This document shows positions 1 through 8,366 of a stretch of DNA of 64,000 nucleotides, in pieces. The position numbers and the translations under genes were made by a program. The DNA comes from Streptomyces sp. NBC_00582 (lineage in GTDB: Bacteria > Actinomycetota > Actinomycetes > Streptomycetales > Streptomycetaceae). The notes beneath the pieces were generated by a model. That model saw nothing but the letters and a program-made list of their open reading frames with translations. It was not told the DNA's origin and made no database searches. Where the stretch lies: assembly GCF_036345155.1 (NCBI RefSeq), contig NZ_CP107772.1:1922001-1986000 (forward strand), given 5' to 3'. Each line of letters starts with the position of its first letter. The first letter of the stretch is position 1.

Positions 1-249
1 GAGGTCCGGACGACGGACTGCCTCGGCCCCTGTGACCAGGCCAACGTCATCGTGGTCCAGCCCTCCGCCGCAGGGCGCCGGGCGGGTGGGCGGCCCACCT
101 GGGTCGGCTTCGCCTCCGACGACGACTGCACCGACGAGCTCCTGGAGTGGGCACGGGCCGGCGGCCCCGGTGTGGCGGCGCCTCCGGTGACGCTGGAGCT
201 GCAGTTCATCCAGCCGCCCCGGGACGCCCGTGTCCGCAGCCGGCGCTAG
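1..249 (+). CDS. (2Fe-2S) ferredoxin-like protein, C-terminal part
   Basis: The reading frame is open from the first base and ends in TAG at 247-249, giving the last 82 residues of a protein whose start lies outside the window. The motif TDCLGPCDQANVIVVQP near the beginning, with two cysteines spaced CxxxC, resembles the second half of thioredoxin-like [2Fe-2S] ferredoxin domain proteins common in Streptomyces. Such proteins are small cytoplasmic iron-sulfur proteins of unclear role. The family assignment rests on this short motif and is an inference. The stop codon lies inside the CTAG target of the IS element that follows, so the insertion did not alter the protein. Confidence 0.7.
   Translation, partial: EVRTTDCLGPCDQANVIVVQPSAAGRRAGGRPTWVGFASDDDCTDELLEWARAGGPGVAAPPVTLELQFIQPPRDARVRSRR
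246..249. repeat. Target-site duplication CTAG, left copy of the IS5 element
   Basis: CTAG is repeated at 1356-1359 directly outside the other IS end. The TAG of the left copy is the stop codon of the upstream gene. Rejoining the flanks at one CTAG gives the inferred pre-insertion sequence with the same stop codon. Confidence 0.85.
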
Positions 250-1355
250 GGGGTGTTCGGGGTTCGGATCATGTGGTTGAGGTGATGTGCTTCAACCACA
301 TGAGCGATGCTCTGAGGTGCAGTCCTGCTTCGTAGCTCTCGGGGGACTTGTCGTAGCGGGTGGCGAGTCCGCGCCAGGTCTTGATCCTCTGGAAGCAGCG
401 CTCAACGGTGTTGCGCTGCCTGTAGAGGTACGTGTCGAAGGCGAGGGGACGACCGCCGGCCGAGCCCTTCCTGCGGCGGTTGGCGGCCTGGTCCGTCTTT
501 TCCGGGATGACTGCGGTGATCCCGCGTCTGCGCAGGTAGGCGCGGTTGTCCTTGGACGAGTAGGCCTTGTCGGCGGCCACCGCCCCGGGCCGGGTGCGGG
601 GGCGGCCACTCGGACCTGGGACACGGATCTGGTCGAGTACTGCCCGGAACTGCGGGCAGTCCGCCGTCTGGCCCGGGGTCAGCACGAGTACCAGCGGCAG
701 TCCCGCCGCGTCGACCGCGGCGTGGACCTTGCTGCTCAGTCCGCCTCTGGACCTGCCGAGCCCGGCGGCCTTTGCCCGTGCCCGGCGACGGCGCCGTGCC
801 GCGGACCGCTTCCGGTCCTCCTCCTCTGCGTCGCCCGCACCGGGTGTGGCCTGCGGCGCATCACCCGCAGGACGGGTCCCTGCTCCGGCAGCGGAACCCC
901 CTTTTCCTCGGTCAGGGCCTGTTCGAGAGCGTCCAGGGTCTCCCCGGCAACCGCCAGGCCTGCCGATTCGTGATGGGCCCGCACGATCGTGGAGTCCACA
1001 CTGACCAGTTCCAGCCCGACCCGCCCCCGTGCGGCCGCCTCGGCGATCAGACCGTCCATCAACGCCTGGAACACGCCGGCCTTCGACCAGGCGTTAAACC
1101 GCGAGTACACCGTGGACCAGGGCCCGTAGCGCTCCGGGACATCACGCCAGCCGCTGCCCGTACGGAACCTCCACAGCACCCCGTTGAACTGGTCCCGCAC
1201 CCGCAGCGGCAGCGGACCCGTCGCCGCCACCGGCAGACGAGCCTCGATCAACGCCCACTCGGCATCCGTCACATCAAAACGCGCCACTCGCGACTTCTAC
1301 CAGCCCGGACCAGCACACCACCGAGCATCAGGAAGATCCGAACTCCGAACAGCTC
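250..1355 (-). mobile_element. IS5-family insertion sequence, complete
   Basis: The element is bounded by imperfect terminal inverted repeats at 250-270 and 1335-1355, which match at 18 of 21 positions (shared core TGTTCGG.GTTCGGATC). A 4-base duplication CTAG lies immediately outside each end (246-249 and 1356-1359). It carries one transposase on the minus strand in two overlapping frames, as IS5-family elements of the IS427 type do, and that group is known to target CTAG/TA. Intact ends, an intact target duplication and a plausible frameshift signal suggest a recent, possibly active insertion. It lies between the ferredoxin-like gene and the murJ-like gene and may have displaced the original murJ upstream region. 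Confidence 0.9.
269..1287 (-). CDS. IS5-family transposase, made by -1 frameshift
   Basis: A DDE transposase is encoded in two frames. The first frame (736-1287) has the N-terminal DUF4096-like domain (MARFDVTDAEWALIEARLP) and the first catalytic Asp in VSVDSTIVRAHH. The second frame (stop at 269) has the second Asp in VAADKAYSSKDNR and the C-terminal Y-R-E-K signature (YRQRNTVERCFQRIK). Reading codons in both frames, a -1 slip at the run AAAAGGGGG (minus strand, 905 to 897) joins them. It continues as GGSAAGAGTRPAGDAPQ and gives about 339 residues. Programmed frameshifting is known for this IS group, but the exact slip codon is inferred. The sequence upstream of 685 in the second frame is open and coding-like, so the frame break is unlikely to be simple decay. 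Confidence 0.8.
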
Positions 1356-1431
1356 CTAGTGCCGCGGCAGGCAACTGGCCTGGTGGTCGGAGGAGTTGGG
1401 GGAGCGGATCTTGATGTCGTAGGTTGACCCG

Positions 1432-3084
1432 ATGGGGGCAACGACACAACAGCGGGCGGGGAAACGTTCCGGCGGTGCGGCGCGGTCGTCGGCGCTGATG
1501 GCGCTGGGCACGGTGGTGTCCCGGGCGACCGGGCTGATCCGGCAGGTGCTCCAGGGCGCCGCGCTGGGCACCGGCCTGCTGGCGACGACGTACAACACGG
1601 CGAACACCGTGCCCACCAGCCTGTACACCCTGCTGATCGGCGGCGCGCTGAACTCGGTGCTGGTGCCGCAGCTGGTGCGGGCCCGGTCCACGCACGCCGA
1701 CGGCGGGCGGGCCTACGAGCAGCGGCTGGTGACCCTCGTGGTGTCCGTGCTGGCCGTCGGGACGGCGCTGGCGGTGTGGGCGGCGCCGCAGATCGTCAGC
1801 GTGTATCTGCGCGACACCCCGGACAACCATGACGCCTATCGACTCACCGTGGTCTTCGCCCGCTTCCTGCTCCCGCAGATCTTCTTCTACGGGCTGTTCA
1901 ACATGTACGGCCAAGTCCTCAACGCCCGCGAGAGGTTCGGCGCGATGATGTGGACGCCGGTCCTCAACAACGTCGTGCTCCTCGGGGTGTTCGGGGCCTA
2001 TCTCGGGCTGATGACCGTGCCCGGGCGGGTGCAGGACATCACCGGCACCCAGGTCCGGCTGCTCGGTGTCGGGACGACCGCCGGGATCGCCGTCCAGGCG
2101 CTGGCGCTGGTGCCGTTCGCACGGGCGGCCGGGTTCCGGTTCCGGCCGCGGTTCGACTGGCGCGGCTCGGGGCTCGGTTCCGGGGTGCACGCCGCCAAGT
2201 GGACGCTGCTGTTCGTCCTGACCAACCTGGTCGCCCTGACCGTCGTCACCAACTACGCGAACGCCGCCGACCAGGCGCTGCCGGACGCCGGCGCGGGATA
2301 CACGGCGTACACCTACGCGCAGACCATCTGGATGCTGCCGCAGTCGGTGGTCACGGTGTCGCTGGTGACCGCGCTGCTGCCGCGGATGAGCCGGGCGGTG
2401 GCGGAGGGCCGGATCGCGGATCTGCGCGCCGATCTGTCCCGGGGACTGCGGGTGAGCGGGGTCGTCGTCGTGCCCGCCGCGTTCCTGTTCCTGGCGCTCG
2501 GCCCGCGGATCGCCACGCTGCTGTTCGCGCACGGGGCGGCCGACGCGGCCTCCGCCCAGCCGCTCGGGCACATGCTCCAGGCGTTCGGCCTCGGGCTGAT
2601 CCCGTTCTCGGCGCAGTATCTGCTGCTGCGCGGATTCCACGCCTTCGGGGACACCCGGACGCCGTTCCTCATGGCGGTGTGGATCGCGGCGGTGAACATC
2701 GCCCTGGCCACCGCCTGCCATCTGCTGCTGCCGGTCCGCTGGGCGGTGACCGGCATGGCCGGCGCCTACACCCTGTCCTACCTGGCCGGACTCGCCCTGA
2801 CCGCACGCCTCGTCCGCCGCCGGGTCGGCGGCCGGCTCGACGAGGGCGCCCTGCGCCGCACGTACACCCGGCTGCTGTGCGCCTCCGCCCCGGCGGCGGC
2901 CCTCGGCTGGGCGGCCGACCGGGCCTGCGGCGCTTGGCTGGGCGGCGGCACGGTCCCCACCGCGCTGGCGCTCACGGCGGGGACCGTCACCCTCGGCCTG
3001 GCCTACACGGCCCTCGCCCGGCTGCTGAAGGTCGAGGAGCTGCGACAGCTCGGCCGGCTCCGCCGAGCTGCCCTCACGGGGTGA
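1432..3084 (+). CDS. murJ: MurJ/MviN-family lipid II flippase-like membrane protein
   Basis: A 550-residue polytopic membrane protein of the MVF (MurJ/MviN) family, which moves lipid-linked peptidoglycan precursor across the cytoplasmic membrane. The N-terminus has the family pattern ALGTVVSRATGLIRQVLQGAALG followed by many hydrophobic segments, about fourteen by eye. It lacks the cytoplasmic pseudokinase extension of the large MurJ of some actinobacteria, so it may be a second, shorter paralogue. The ATG at 1432 follows only a weak Shine-Dalgarno (GTAGG). The IS element ends 76 bases upstream, so transcription may be altered. Its last 11 bases overlap the convergent sigma factor gene. Confidence 0.8.
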   Translation: MGATTQQRAGKRSGGAARSSALMALGTVVSRATGLIRQVLQGAALGTGLLATTYNTANTVPTSLYTLLIGGALNSVLVPQLVRARSTHADGGRAYEQRLVTLVVSVLAVGTALAVWAAPQIVSVYLRDTPDNHDAYRLTVVFARFLLPQIFFYGLFNMYGQVLNARERFGAMMWTPVLNNVVLLGVFGAYLGLMTVPGRVQDITGTQVRLLGVGTTAGIAVQALALVPFARAAGFRFRPRFDWRGSGLGSGVHAAKWTLLFVLTNLVALTVVTNYANAADQALPDAGAGYTAYTYAQTIWMLPQSVVTVSLVTALLPRMSRAVAEGRIADLRADLSRGLRVSGVVVVPAAFLFLALGPRIATLLFAHGAADAASAQPLGHMLQAFGLGLIPFSAQYLLLRGFHAFGDTRTPFLMAVWIAAVNIALATACHLLLPVRWAVTGMAGAYTLSYLAGLALTARLVRRRVGGRLDEGALRRTYTRLLCASAPAAALGWAADRACGAWLGGGTVPTALALTAGTVTLGLAYTALARLLKVEELRQLGRLRRAALTG

Positions 3085-3724
3085 TCTGCTCGGCGAGGGC
3101 GGCGCGGGCGCGGGCCACCCGGGAGCGGACCGTCCCCACCGGGCAGTCGCTCACCCGGGCCGCCTCCTCGTAGGGCAGCCCCAGGAGCTGTGTCAGCACG
3201 AACGCCTCCCGCCGGTCGGCGGGCAGGGCCTGAAGCAGCTCGCGCAGCACGATCCCGTCGTCGAAGCCGGGCAGCCCGCGCGGCTGGGCGAGCTCGACGA
3301 CCGGCCGCCAGTCCGGCAGGTCCGCGAGGCGCGGGCGGGTCGCGGCGTACCGGTAGCTGTCCATCACGGCCCGGCGGGCGATCGACAGCAGCCACGCCCG
3401 CGCCGAGCAGCGTCCCTCGAACCGGTGCAGACTGCCCAGCGCCCGCAGAAAGGTGTCCTGCGCCAGGTCGTCCACCGCCTGCGGGTCGGCGCACAGATGG
3501 GCGACGTACCGCAGCACGTCCCGGTGCAGGGCCCGCACGAGCTGCTCCACGGCCCCGGTGTCCCCGTGCCGGGCGGCCAGGGCGAGGGCGGTGGTGGTCT
3601 CGTCGGCGGGGGTGTCCTTGTGGGCGCGGCGGTGGGTGCCGTGCCGGGCGGACTTGGTGTGGTTCCGGGGGCTCGTGTGTTTGCCCGTCTTCGTGTCAGG
3701 AGCGCTCGTCGGAGCAGGGGGCAT
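3074..3724 (-). CDS. ECF RNA polymerase sigma factor
   Basis: A 216-residue sigma-70-family extracytoplasmic-function sigma factor that would direct RNA polymerase to a stress or envelope regulon. After a basic, low-complexity N-terminal tail of about 50 residues comes region 2 (AVDDLAQDTFLRALGSLHRF, then ARAWLLSIARRAVMDSYR) and region 4 with its helix-turn-helix (LPADRREAFVLTQLLGLPYEEAA, then CPVGTVRSRVARARAAL). The ATG at 3724 was chosen because AGAAGG stands about 10 bases upstream. The frame is open far upstream into a membrane-protein sequence with no stop between, so a fused product is possible. No anti-sigma factor of a known type adjoins it. The only neighbour is that membrane protein. 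Confidence 0.8.
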   Translation of the reverse strand: MPPAPTSAPDTKTGKHTSPRNHTKSARHGTHRRAHKDTPADETTTALALAARHGDTGAVEQLVRALHRDVLRYVAHLCADPQAVDDLAQDTFLRALGSLHRFEGRCSARAWLLSIARRAVMDSYRYAATRPRLADLPDWRPVVELAQPRGLPGFDDGIVLRELLQALPADRREAFVLTQLLGLPYEEAARVSDCPVGTVRSRVARARAALAEQITP

Positions 3725-4354
3725 CGCCGTGGATCCTTCTCGGGAGGAGGGGAAAGCGCCGTACGGTTCCGGCCGTCGTGGGACGACGGCGGTCCGCGCG
3801 GGCGGCCCCCGGGAAGTGATCGCGTGGACGAGGAGGAACGGCCTCGGCCCCGGCTGCGAACGGCCGCGCACCCCGGTGCGCGGGGGCGACGGCGGCACGG
3901 GCCGTTCGGCCGGCCACCTCAGCGGGGCCGTCAGCCACCCGGCGACGGCCCGCAGCACACGGAACCCGGCCCGCTCCCCGTGCGCCAGCCACAGCCCGCA
4001 CAGCAGGGCGGCCGCCAGATGGGCGGCGAGCATGCCGGCGTCCGATCCGTGGCCGGGTCCGGACCCCATGTGCTCCATGCCGTCCATGGCGCCGCCACCG
4101 GCGGGCGGCGCGAGGGAGAAGGCGGTGTGCAGTGCGGCCTGCGCGACGAGCGCCACGGCCGTCACCAGCGGCACACCCCGTTCGCGCCCGGTCAGACACC
4201 AGCCCGCAGCGCCCGTGACGGCGAACCCGAGCACCGGCGCCCACCGGGACAGGATGTCCCCGGACATCATGACGTGCCCCAGGGCGGCGAGCGGCACACA
4301 GACGGCCGCGAACACAGCGGCCCTCAGCACGCGCGAGAAGCACCCCGGGATCAT
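3725..4354 (-). CDS. Membrane protein in frame with the sigma factor, no stop codon of its own
   Basis: From ATG 4354 the frame reads a hydrophobic protein of about 210 residues with four to five membrane segments (for example RAAVFAAVCVPLAALGHVMM and ALLCGLWLAHGERAGFRVL). A Met/His-rich loop (MDGMEHMGSGPGHGSDAGM), suggestive of metal or copper handling, lies in the middle. The frame runs straight into the sigma factor without a stop. Normally such a membrane protein and a sigma factor are separate genes, so either a stop was lost or the two are made as a fusion of about 426 residues. The overlapping ORF in another frame here is arginine-rich and non-hydrophobic and was discarded. Function is unknown. 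A role in controlling the sigma factor is only an inference from linkage. Confidence 0.55.
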
Positions 4355-4456
4355 GGGGCCCCATCCTGGCAGCGCGCTCACGCACACCCATGGGAGCTGG
4401 GCGAATCCACAGCTCCCTCGGCCCAGCTCACAGGCTCGCGGTCCGCTCGGCACACG

Positions 4457-4494
4457 AAAAGGGCCCCCGCAGGCTCTCGCCTGCGAAGACCCTT
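4457..4494 (-). terminator. Rho-independent terminator after tRNA-Pro
   Basis: On the minus strand a strong hairpin with arms GCAGGC / GCCTGC inside a longer GGGTC...GGCCC stem ends in TTTT. It stands just downstream of the tRNA gene. Confidence 0.75.
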
Positions 4495-4501
4495 CGCTCT
4501 G

Positions 4502-4575
<74 letters not shown>

Positions 4576-4671
4576 TTGCCCGTCTGACCTGGGGTTTCCC
4601 CTGGCCGAGCGCGCATGGAAACAATACCGCACTCGGGTCGGTGGTCGCGCACCCGTTTCCGTCCGGCGCGG

Positions 4672-5028
4672 TCAGTCGGTCGGCAGGCCCAGCTCCGGGT
4701 AGGCGTCGAGGAGGCGGGGCGGGGCGGCCTGGCGCCAGGAGTCGGCGAGGATGGCGCGCAGTTCGTCCTCGTCCTCCAGTGCGGCCAGCCGGGCCCGCAC
4801 CCAGGCGAACTGCGCCTCGTGCGCGGCGATCCAGAACTTCGCGGGTTCGGCGAGGACCAGTTCGTCGCGCTCCTCCTTGGGGCAGCGCACGGCCATGGAG
4901 GTCTCGTCCTCGGGCAGGGTGGCGAACATCTTCCCCGCGACCCGGAACGTGGGCATGTTCCAGGCGACCTTCTCCGTGGTGTCCGGCAGGGCGAGGGCGA
5001 TACGGCGTACGTCTTCGGCGTCGGGCAT
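4672..5028 (-). CDS. MmcQ/YjbR-family protein
   Basis: A 118-residue cytoplasmic protein of the MmcQ/YjbR family (CyaY-like fold, sometimes annotated as DNA-binding). Diagnostic patterns are RRIALALPDTTEKVAWNMPTF at the N-terminus, the FRVAGKMFATLPED strand, and the end WIAAHEAQFAWVRARL. The full domain is present and its length is normal for the family. ATG 5028 is preceded by CGGAG. A GTG nine bases further up (5037) is the alternative start. Molecular function is not established for the family. It is followed on the minus strand only by the tRNA, so it is probably monocistronic or the last gene after the GNAT gene 30 bases upstream. Confidence 0.75.
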   Translation of the reverse strand: MPDAEDVRRIALALPDTTEKVAWNMPTFRVAGKMFATLPEDETSMAVRCPKEERDELVLAEPAKFWIAAHEAQFAWVRARLAALEDEDELRAILADSWRQAAPPRLLDAYPELGLPTD

Positions 5029-5058
5029 GCTCCGCACCGTAGCCGCTGCCTCTGACAG

Positions 5059-5586
5059 TCAGCCGCCGGCCGGGTGTTTGTAGTACAGGGTGGTGGGGCG
5101 CAGGACTCCGGCCGGGTCCGCCGCGTAGTCGGGGATCACGCCCGCCCTGGTCCAGCCGGCGGTGCGGTAGAGGTGCTCGGCGGGGCTGTCGGTCTCGGTG
5201 TCGAGGTGGAGCAGGGTGACGCCGGCGGCGCGGGCGGCCCGCTCGGCGGTGGTGAGGAGGGTGCGGCCGAGGCCCCTGCCGCGCGCCTCGCGGTGGACCA
5301 TGAGCTTGACGACTTCGGCGCGGTGGCGGCTGTTGGGCTTGTCGGGGAAGGCGAGGCCGACGGTGCCGACCACCCGGTCGCCGTCGTACGCCGCCCAGAC
5401 CGCGAGGTGTCCGGCGGCGGCGCCCTCGGCCCGCTCCCGCCACCAGGCGAGGGCCTCGGCGGTGTCCAGCGGCGCCAGGAAGCCGATCGAGGCACCGCCG
5501 TCCACGGTGTCGACGAGCAGGGCGGCCAGGTCCCCGGCCGCGCGCGCGAACCCGGAGGCGTCCAGGCGCCGTACGGTCGCGGTCAC
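5059..5586 (-). CDS. GNAT-family N-acetyltransferase
   Basis: A 175-residue acetyl-CoA-dependent acyltransferase. Motif A of the GNAT fold is clear (VVKLMVHREARGRGLGRTLL, containing the R-G-x-G-x-G/L pyrophosphate-binding loop), followed by LLHLDTETDSPAEHLYRTAGW, the usual beta5-alpha4 region. The substrate is unknown. The GTG start at 5586 overlaps the stop of the preceding XRE regulator by four bases (GTGA), so the two are translationally coupled. The acetyltransferase is a likely target of that regulator. Confidence 0.8.
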   Translation of the reverse strand: MTATVRRLDASGFARAAGDLAALLVDTVDGGASIGFLAPLDTAEALAWWRERAEGAAAGHLAVWAAYDGDRVVGTVGLAFPDKPNSRHRAEVVKLMVHREARGRGLGRTLLTTAERAARAAGVTLLHLDTETDSPAEHLYRTAGWTRAGVIPDYAADPAGVLRPTTLYYKHPAGG

Positions 5587-6164
5587 GGCAGCACCACCGC
5601 CAGCACATAGCGGACCTCGGTCTCGCCGAGGCAGCGGAACCGGGTCGGGCCCCACACCCGCAGGCGCAGGCAGTCACCCGTGTCGAGGCGGTGCTCGCGG
5701 TCCCCGTCGGTCAGGGCCAGGGCTCCCTCCAGGACCCAGATGTGCTGTTCGAGGCCGGGTACGGGCGGGCGGTCGTAGGCGAGGTCGGCGCCCGGCGCGA
5801 GCCGTCCCTCGACGAGTTCGCCGCGCAGTCCGCGGTGCGGCGGGGACACCGACCGGCGCAGGAAGCCGGCGGCGCGGTCCTGCCATACCTGCTGGTCCGC
5901 GGCCCGCACCAGCGTCGCGGGCTCGGTCTCGACCTCGCTGAGCAGCTGGGACATCGTGCGGCCGTACACCGCGCACAGGCGGTTGAGCAGCGAGGCCGTC
6001 GGGCTGGTCTCGGCCCGTTCGGCGCGGGACAGCGTCGAACGGCTCACCCCGCTGCGTTCCGCCACGTCCCCCAGGGACCAGCCGCGCTCGGCGCGCAGTT
6101 CGGCCAGGCGGGCGCCCAGTCGGGCATCGACGGCGTCCGGGGCCGCCTCCTCAGCGTGTTTCAT
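5583..6164 (-). CDS. XRE-family regulator with cupin sensor domain
   Basis: A 193-residue DNA-binding protein. An N-terminal Cro/CI helix-turn-helix (residues about 17-70, with LGDVAERSGVSRSTLSRAER) is followed by a C-terminal cupin barrel (about 110-190, HIWVLEGALALTDGD), as in small-molecule-responsive XRE-cupin repressors. It is coupled by a 4-base overlap to the acetyltransferase gene, so it probably controls that gene and itself. A 15-base perfect inverted repeat covers its start codon (see 6157-6193). The ligand is unknown. Confidence 0.8.
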   Translation of the reverse strand: MKHAEEAAPDAVDARLGARLAELRAERGWSLGDVAERSGVSRSTLSRAERAETSPTASLLNRLCAVYGRTMSQLLSEVETEPATLVRAADQQVWQDRAAGFLRRSVSPPHRGLRGELVEGRLAPGADLAYDRPPVPGLEQHIWVLEGALALTDGDREHRLDTGDCLRLRVWGPTRFRCLGETEVRYVLAVVLP

Positions 6165-6193
6165 ATCCGGGACGTTATCCCGGATATGAAACA
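6157..6193. promoter_or_regulatory. Perfect 15-bp inverted repeat over the XRE start codon
   Basis: Arms TGTTTCATATCCGGG (6157-6171) and CCCGGATATGAAACA (6179-6193) are exactly complementary around the spacer ACGTTAT. The ATG of the XRE gene (6162-6164) lies within the left arm. It is a strong candidate operator for autorepression by the XRE-cupin protein. In RNA the same sequence would form a hairpin over the start codon. Confidence 0.65.
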
Positions 6194-6210
6194 GGCGGGT
6201 TACGGGCGGC

Positions 6211-7113
6211 TCACGCCCGGGCCGCCTCCCGCAGCGCGTCCAGCACCGGCAGGATCAGCGGGTGCTCCTCGGCGCCGCGGCGTACGGCGGCGAAGACCCG
6301 GCGGGTCGGGGCGGCGCCGTCGACCGGGCGGACGACGACACCGGTGAGGTCCATGCCGCGCAGGGCCGAGCGCGGCACGAGCGCCACGCCCGCGTCGGCG
6401 GAGGCGAGCGCCACGACCGCGCGGAAGTCGTCCGAGGAGTGTTCGAGCCGGGGCTGGAATCCGGCGTTCTCGCAGGCCAGGACGACCACGTCATGGCAGG
6501 GGTTGCCGGGGTAGGGACCGATCCAGGGGTCCTTGGCCAGCTCCGCGAGGGGGACCTCCTCGGTGTCGGCGAGGCGGTGGGTGACCGGGACGACCGCGTC
6601 GAAGGGCTCGGCGTACAGCGGGACGTGCGCGAGCCGGGGGTCGTCGGCGGCCGGGGCGCCCCGGTACTCGACGGCCACGGCGACATCGACCTGCCGGTCG
6701 AGGACCATCGGCAGACTGGCGTCCCCCTCGGCGTCCTGGACGCGGATCCTTATCCCGGGCGCGCTGCGGGCGAGCCGGGCCACCGCGGGCGCCACGACCA
6801 GGGCGATCCCGGTGGCGAAGGCGGCGACGGTGACCGTGCCGGCCTCCCCGGAGCTGTAGGCGGCCAGCTCCGCCTCGGCCCGCTCCAGCTGGGCGAGGAC
6901 CGCGTGGGTGTGGTTCAGCAGGATCTCGCCGGCCGGGGTGAGCCGTACACCCTTCGCACCGCGCTCGACGAGACGGTGGCCGGTCTCCTGCTCCAGGGCG
7001 GCGAGCTGCTGGGAGACGGCGGAGGGGGTGAGATACAGCGCGGCGGCAGCCGCCGTCACGGTGCGGTGGTCGGCCACCGCACGGAGGATGTGGAGCCGCC
7101 GCGCCTCGATCAT
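6211..7113 (-). CDS. LysR-family transcriptional regulator
   Basis: A 300-residue LysR-type regulator. The winged helix-turn-helix occupies residues 1-60 (HILRAVADHRTVTAAAAALY, then LTPSAVSQQLAALEQETG), and a periplasmic-binding-protein-like effector domain follows from about residue 90 (GTVTVAAFATGIALVVAPAV). The length is typical. It is transcribed in the same direction as kbl upstream (ends 7145) and the XRE gene downstream, with 31 and 46 bases between them. No divergent partner is present to suggest a target. The effector cannot be read from the sequence. Confidence 0.85.
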   Translation of the reverse strand: MIEARRLHILRAVADHRTVTAAAAALYLTPSAVSQQLAALEQETGHRLVERGAKGVRLTPAGEILLNHTHAVLAQLERAEAELAAYSSGEAGTVTVAAFATGIALVVAPAVARLARSAPGIRIRVQDAEGDASLPMVLDRQVDVAVAVEYRGAPAADDPRLAHVPLYAEPFDAVVPVTHRLADTEEVPLAELAKDPWIGPYPGNPCHDVVVLACENAGFQPRLEHSSDDFRAVVALASADAGVALVPRSALRGMDLTGVVVRPVDGAAPTRRVFAAVRRGAEEHPLILPVLDALREAARA

Positions 7114-7144
7114 GGGATCGATTATCGCAATATGTCGGGGGCCC

Positions 7145-8338
7145 TCAGCCCTCCAGTTCCGCGCGGGCCGCGACGAAGGCGTCCACCGCGCGGTGCACGT
7201 CGTCCGTGGAGTGCGCGGCCGAGAGCTGGACGCGGATCCGGGCCCGGTCCTGCGGGACGACCGGGTAGGAGAAGCCGATCACGTATACCCCGCGCTCCAG
7301 CAGGAGTTCGGCCATCCGGCCCGCCTTCGCCGCGTCGCCGATCATCACGGGCGCGATGGCGTGGTCGCCGGGGAGGATGTCGAAGCCCTCCTCGGTCATC
7401 CGGCGCCGGAACAGCGCGGTGTTCTCCCTCAGCCGCACGCGCAGGTCGTCGGCGGACTCCAGCAGGTCGAGGACCTTCAGGGAGGCGGCCGCGATCACCG
7501 GGGCGAGGGTGTTGGAGAACAGGTACGGGCGGGAGCGCTGGCGGAGCAGGGCGACGATCTCCGCGCGGGCCGCGACATAGCCGCCGGAGGCCCCGCCGAG
7601 CGCCTTGCCGAGGGTGCCGGTGATGATGTCGACGCGGTCCATCACGCCGTGCAGCTCGGGGGTGCCGCGGCCGCCGGGGCCGACGAAGCCGACGGCGTGC
7701 GAGTCGTCGACCATCACCATCGCGTCGTAGCGGTCGGCGAGGTCGCAGATCTCGCGCAGCGGCGCCACATAGCCGTCCATGGAGAAGACGCCGTCGGTGA
7801 CGACGAGCCGACGGCGGGCGTCGGACGCCTCCTTCAACTGCCGCTCCAGGTCCTCCAGATCACGGTTGGCGTACCGGAAGCGGCGGGCCTTGGACAGCCG
7901 GATGCCGTCGATGATCGAGGCGTGGTTGAGGGCGTCGGAGATCACCGCGTCCTCGGGGCCGAGCAGTGTCTCGAAGACACCGCCGTTGGCGTCGAAGCAG
8001 GAGGAGTACAGGATCGTGTCCTCCTGGCCGAGGAACGCCGACAGCCTGGCCTCCAGCTCCTTGTGGACCTCCTGCGTACCGCAGATGAAGCGCACGGACG
8101 CCATGCCGTAGCCCCAGCGGTCCAGCGCCGCGTGGGCGGCGGCCACGACCTCGGGGTGGTCGGCGAGACCGAGGTAGTTGTTGGCGCAGAAGTTGAGGAC
8201 CTCGCCGGGGCGGCCGCCGGCCGTGACCGCGACGGTCGCGGACTGCGGGGTGCCGATGACCCGCTCGGGCTTGTGCAGTCCGGCGGCGCGGATCTCGTCG
8301 AGGGTGGCGCGCAGGTCGTCGCGCACGGAGTCGAACAT
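7145..8338 (-). CDS. kbl: Glycine C-acetyltransferase (2-amino-3-ketobutyrate CoA ligase)
   Basis: A 397-residue PLP-dependent alpha-oxoamine synthase that cleaves 2-amino-3-oxobutyrate with CoA to glycine and acetyl-CoA. The PLP lysine lies in [18 protein letters not shown]. The glycine-rich and substrate residues [15 protein letters not shown] and [15 protein letters not shown] are typical of Kbl. ATG 8338 has a good Shine-Dalgarno (AGGAG) eight bases upstream. It lies 28 bases after tdh, and together they form the two-step threonine degradation pathway to glycine. Confidence 0.93.
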   Translation of the reverse strand: MFDSVRDDLRATLDEIRAAGLHKPERVIGTPQSATVAVTAGGRPGEVLNFCANNYLGLADHPEVVAAAHAALDRWGYGMASVRFICGTQEVHKELEARLSAFLGQEDTILYSSCFDANGGVFETLLGPEDAVISDALNHASIIDGIRLSKARRFRYANRDLEDLERQLKEASDARRRLVVTDGVFSMDGYVAPLREICDLADRYDAMVMVDDSHAVGFVGPGGRGTPELHGVMDRVDIITGTLGKALGGASGGYVAARAEIVALLRQRSRPYLFSNTLAPVIAAASLKVLDLLESADDLRVRLRENTALFRRRMTEEGFDILPGDHAIAPVMIGDAAKAGRMAELLLERGVYVIGFSYPVVPQDRARIRVQLSAAHSTDDVHRAVDAFVAARAELEG

Positions 8339-8366
8339 GGCAGAACTCCTAGGAGAAGCGGGTGAC

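Noticed and set aside
1297..2721. 474-codon minus-strand frame opposite murJ
   Set aside because: Arg/His/Pro/Gln-rich shadow; murJ on the plus strand has clear membrane-protein composition.
3696..4391. Alternative minus-strand frame over the membrane protein
   Set aside because: Arg/Gly-rich without hydrophobic segments; the other frame has clear transmembrane helices.
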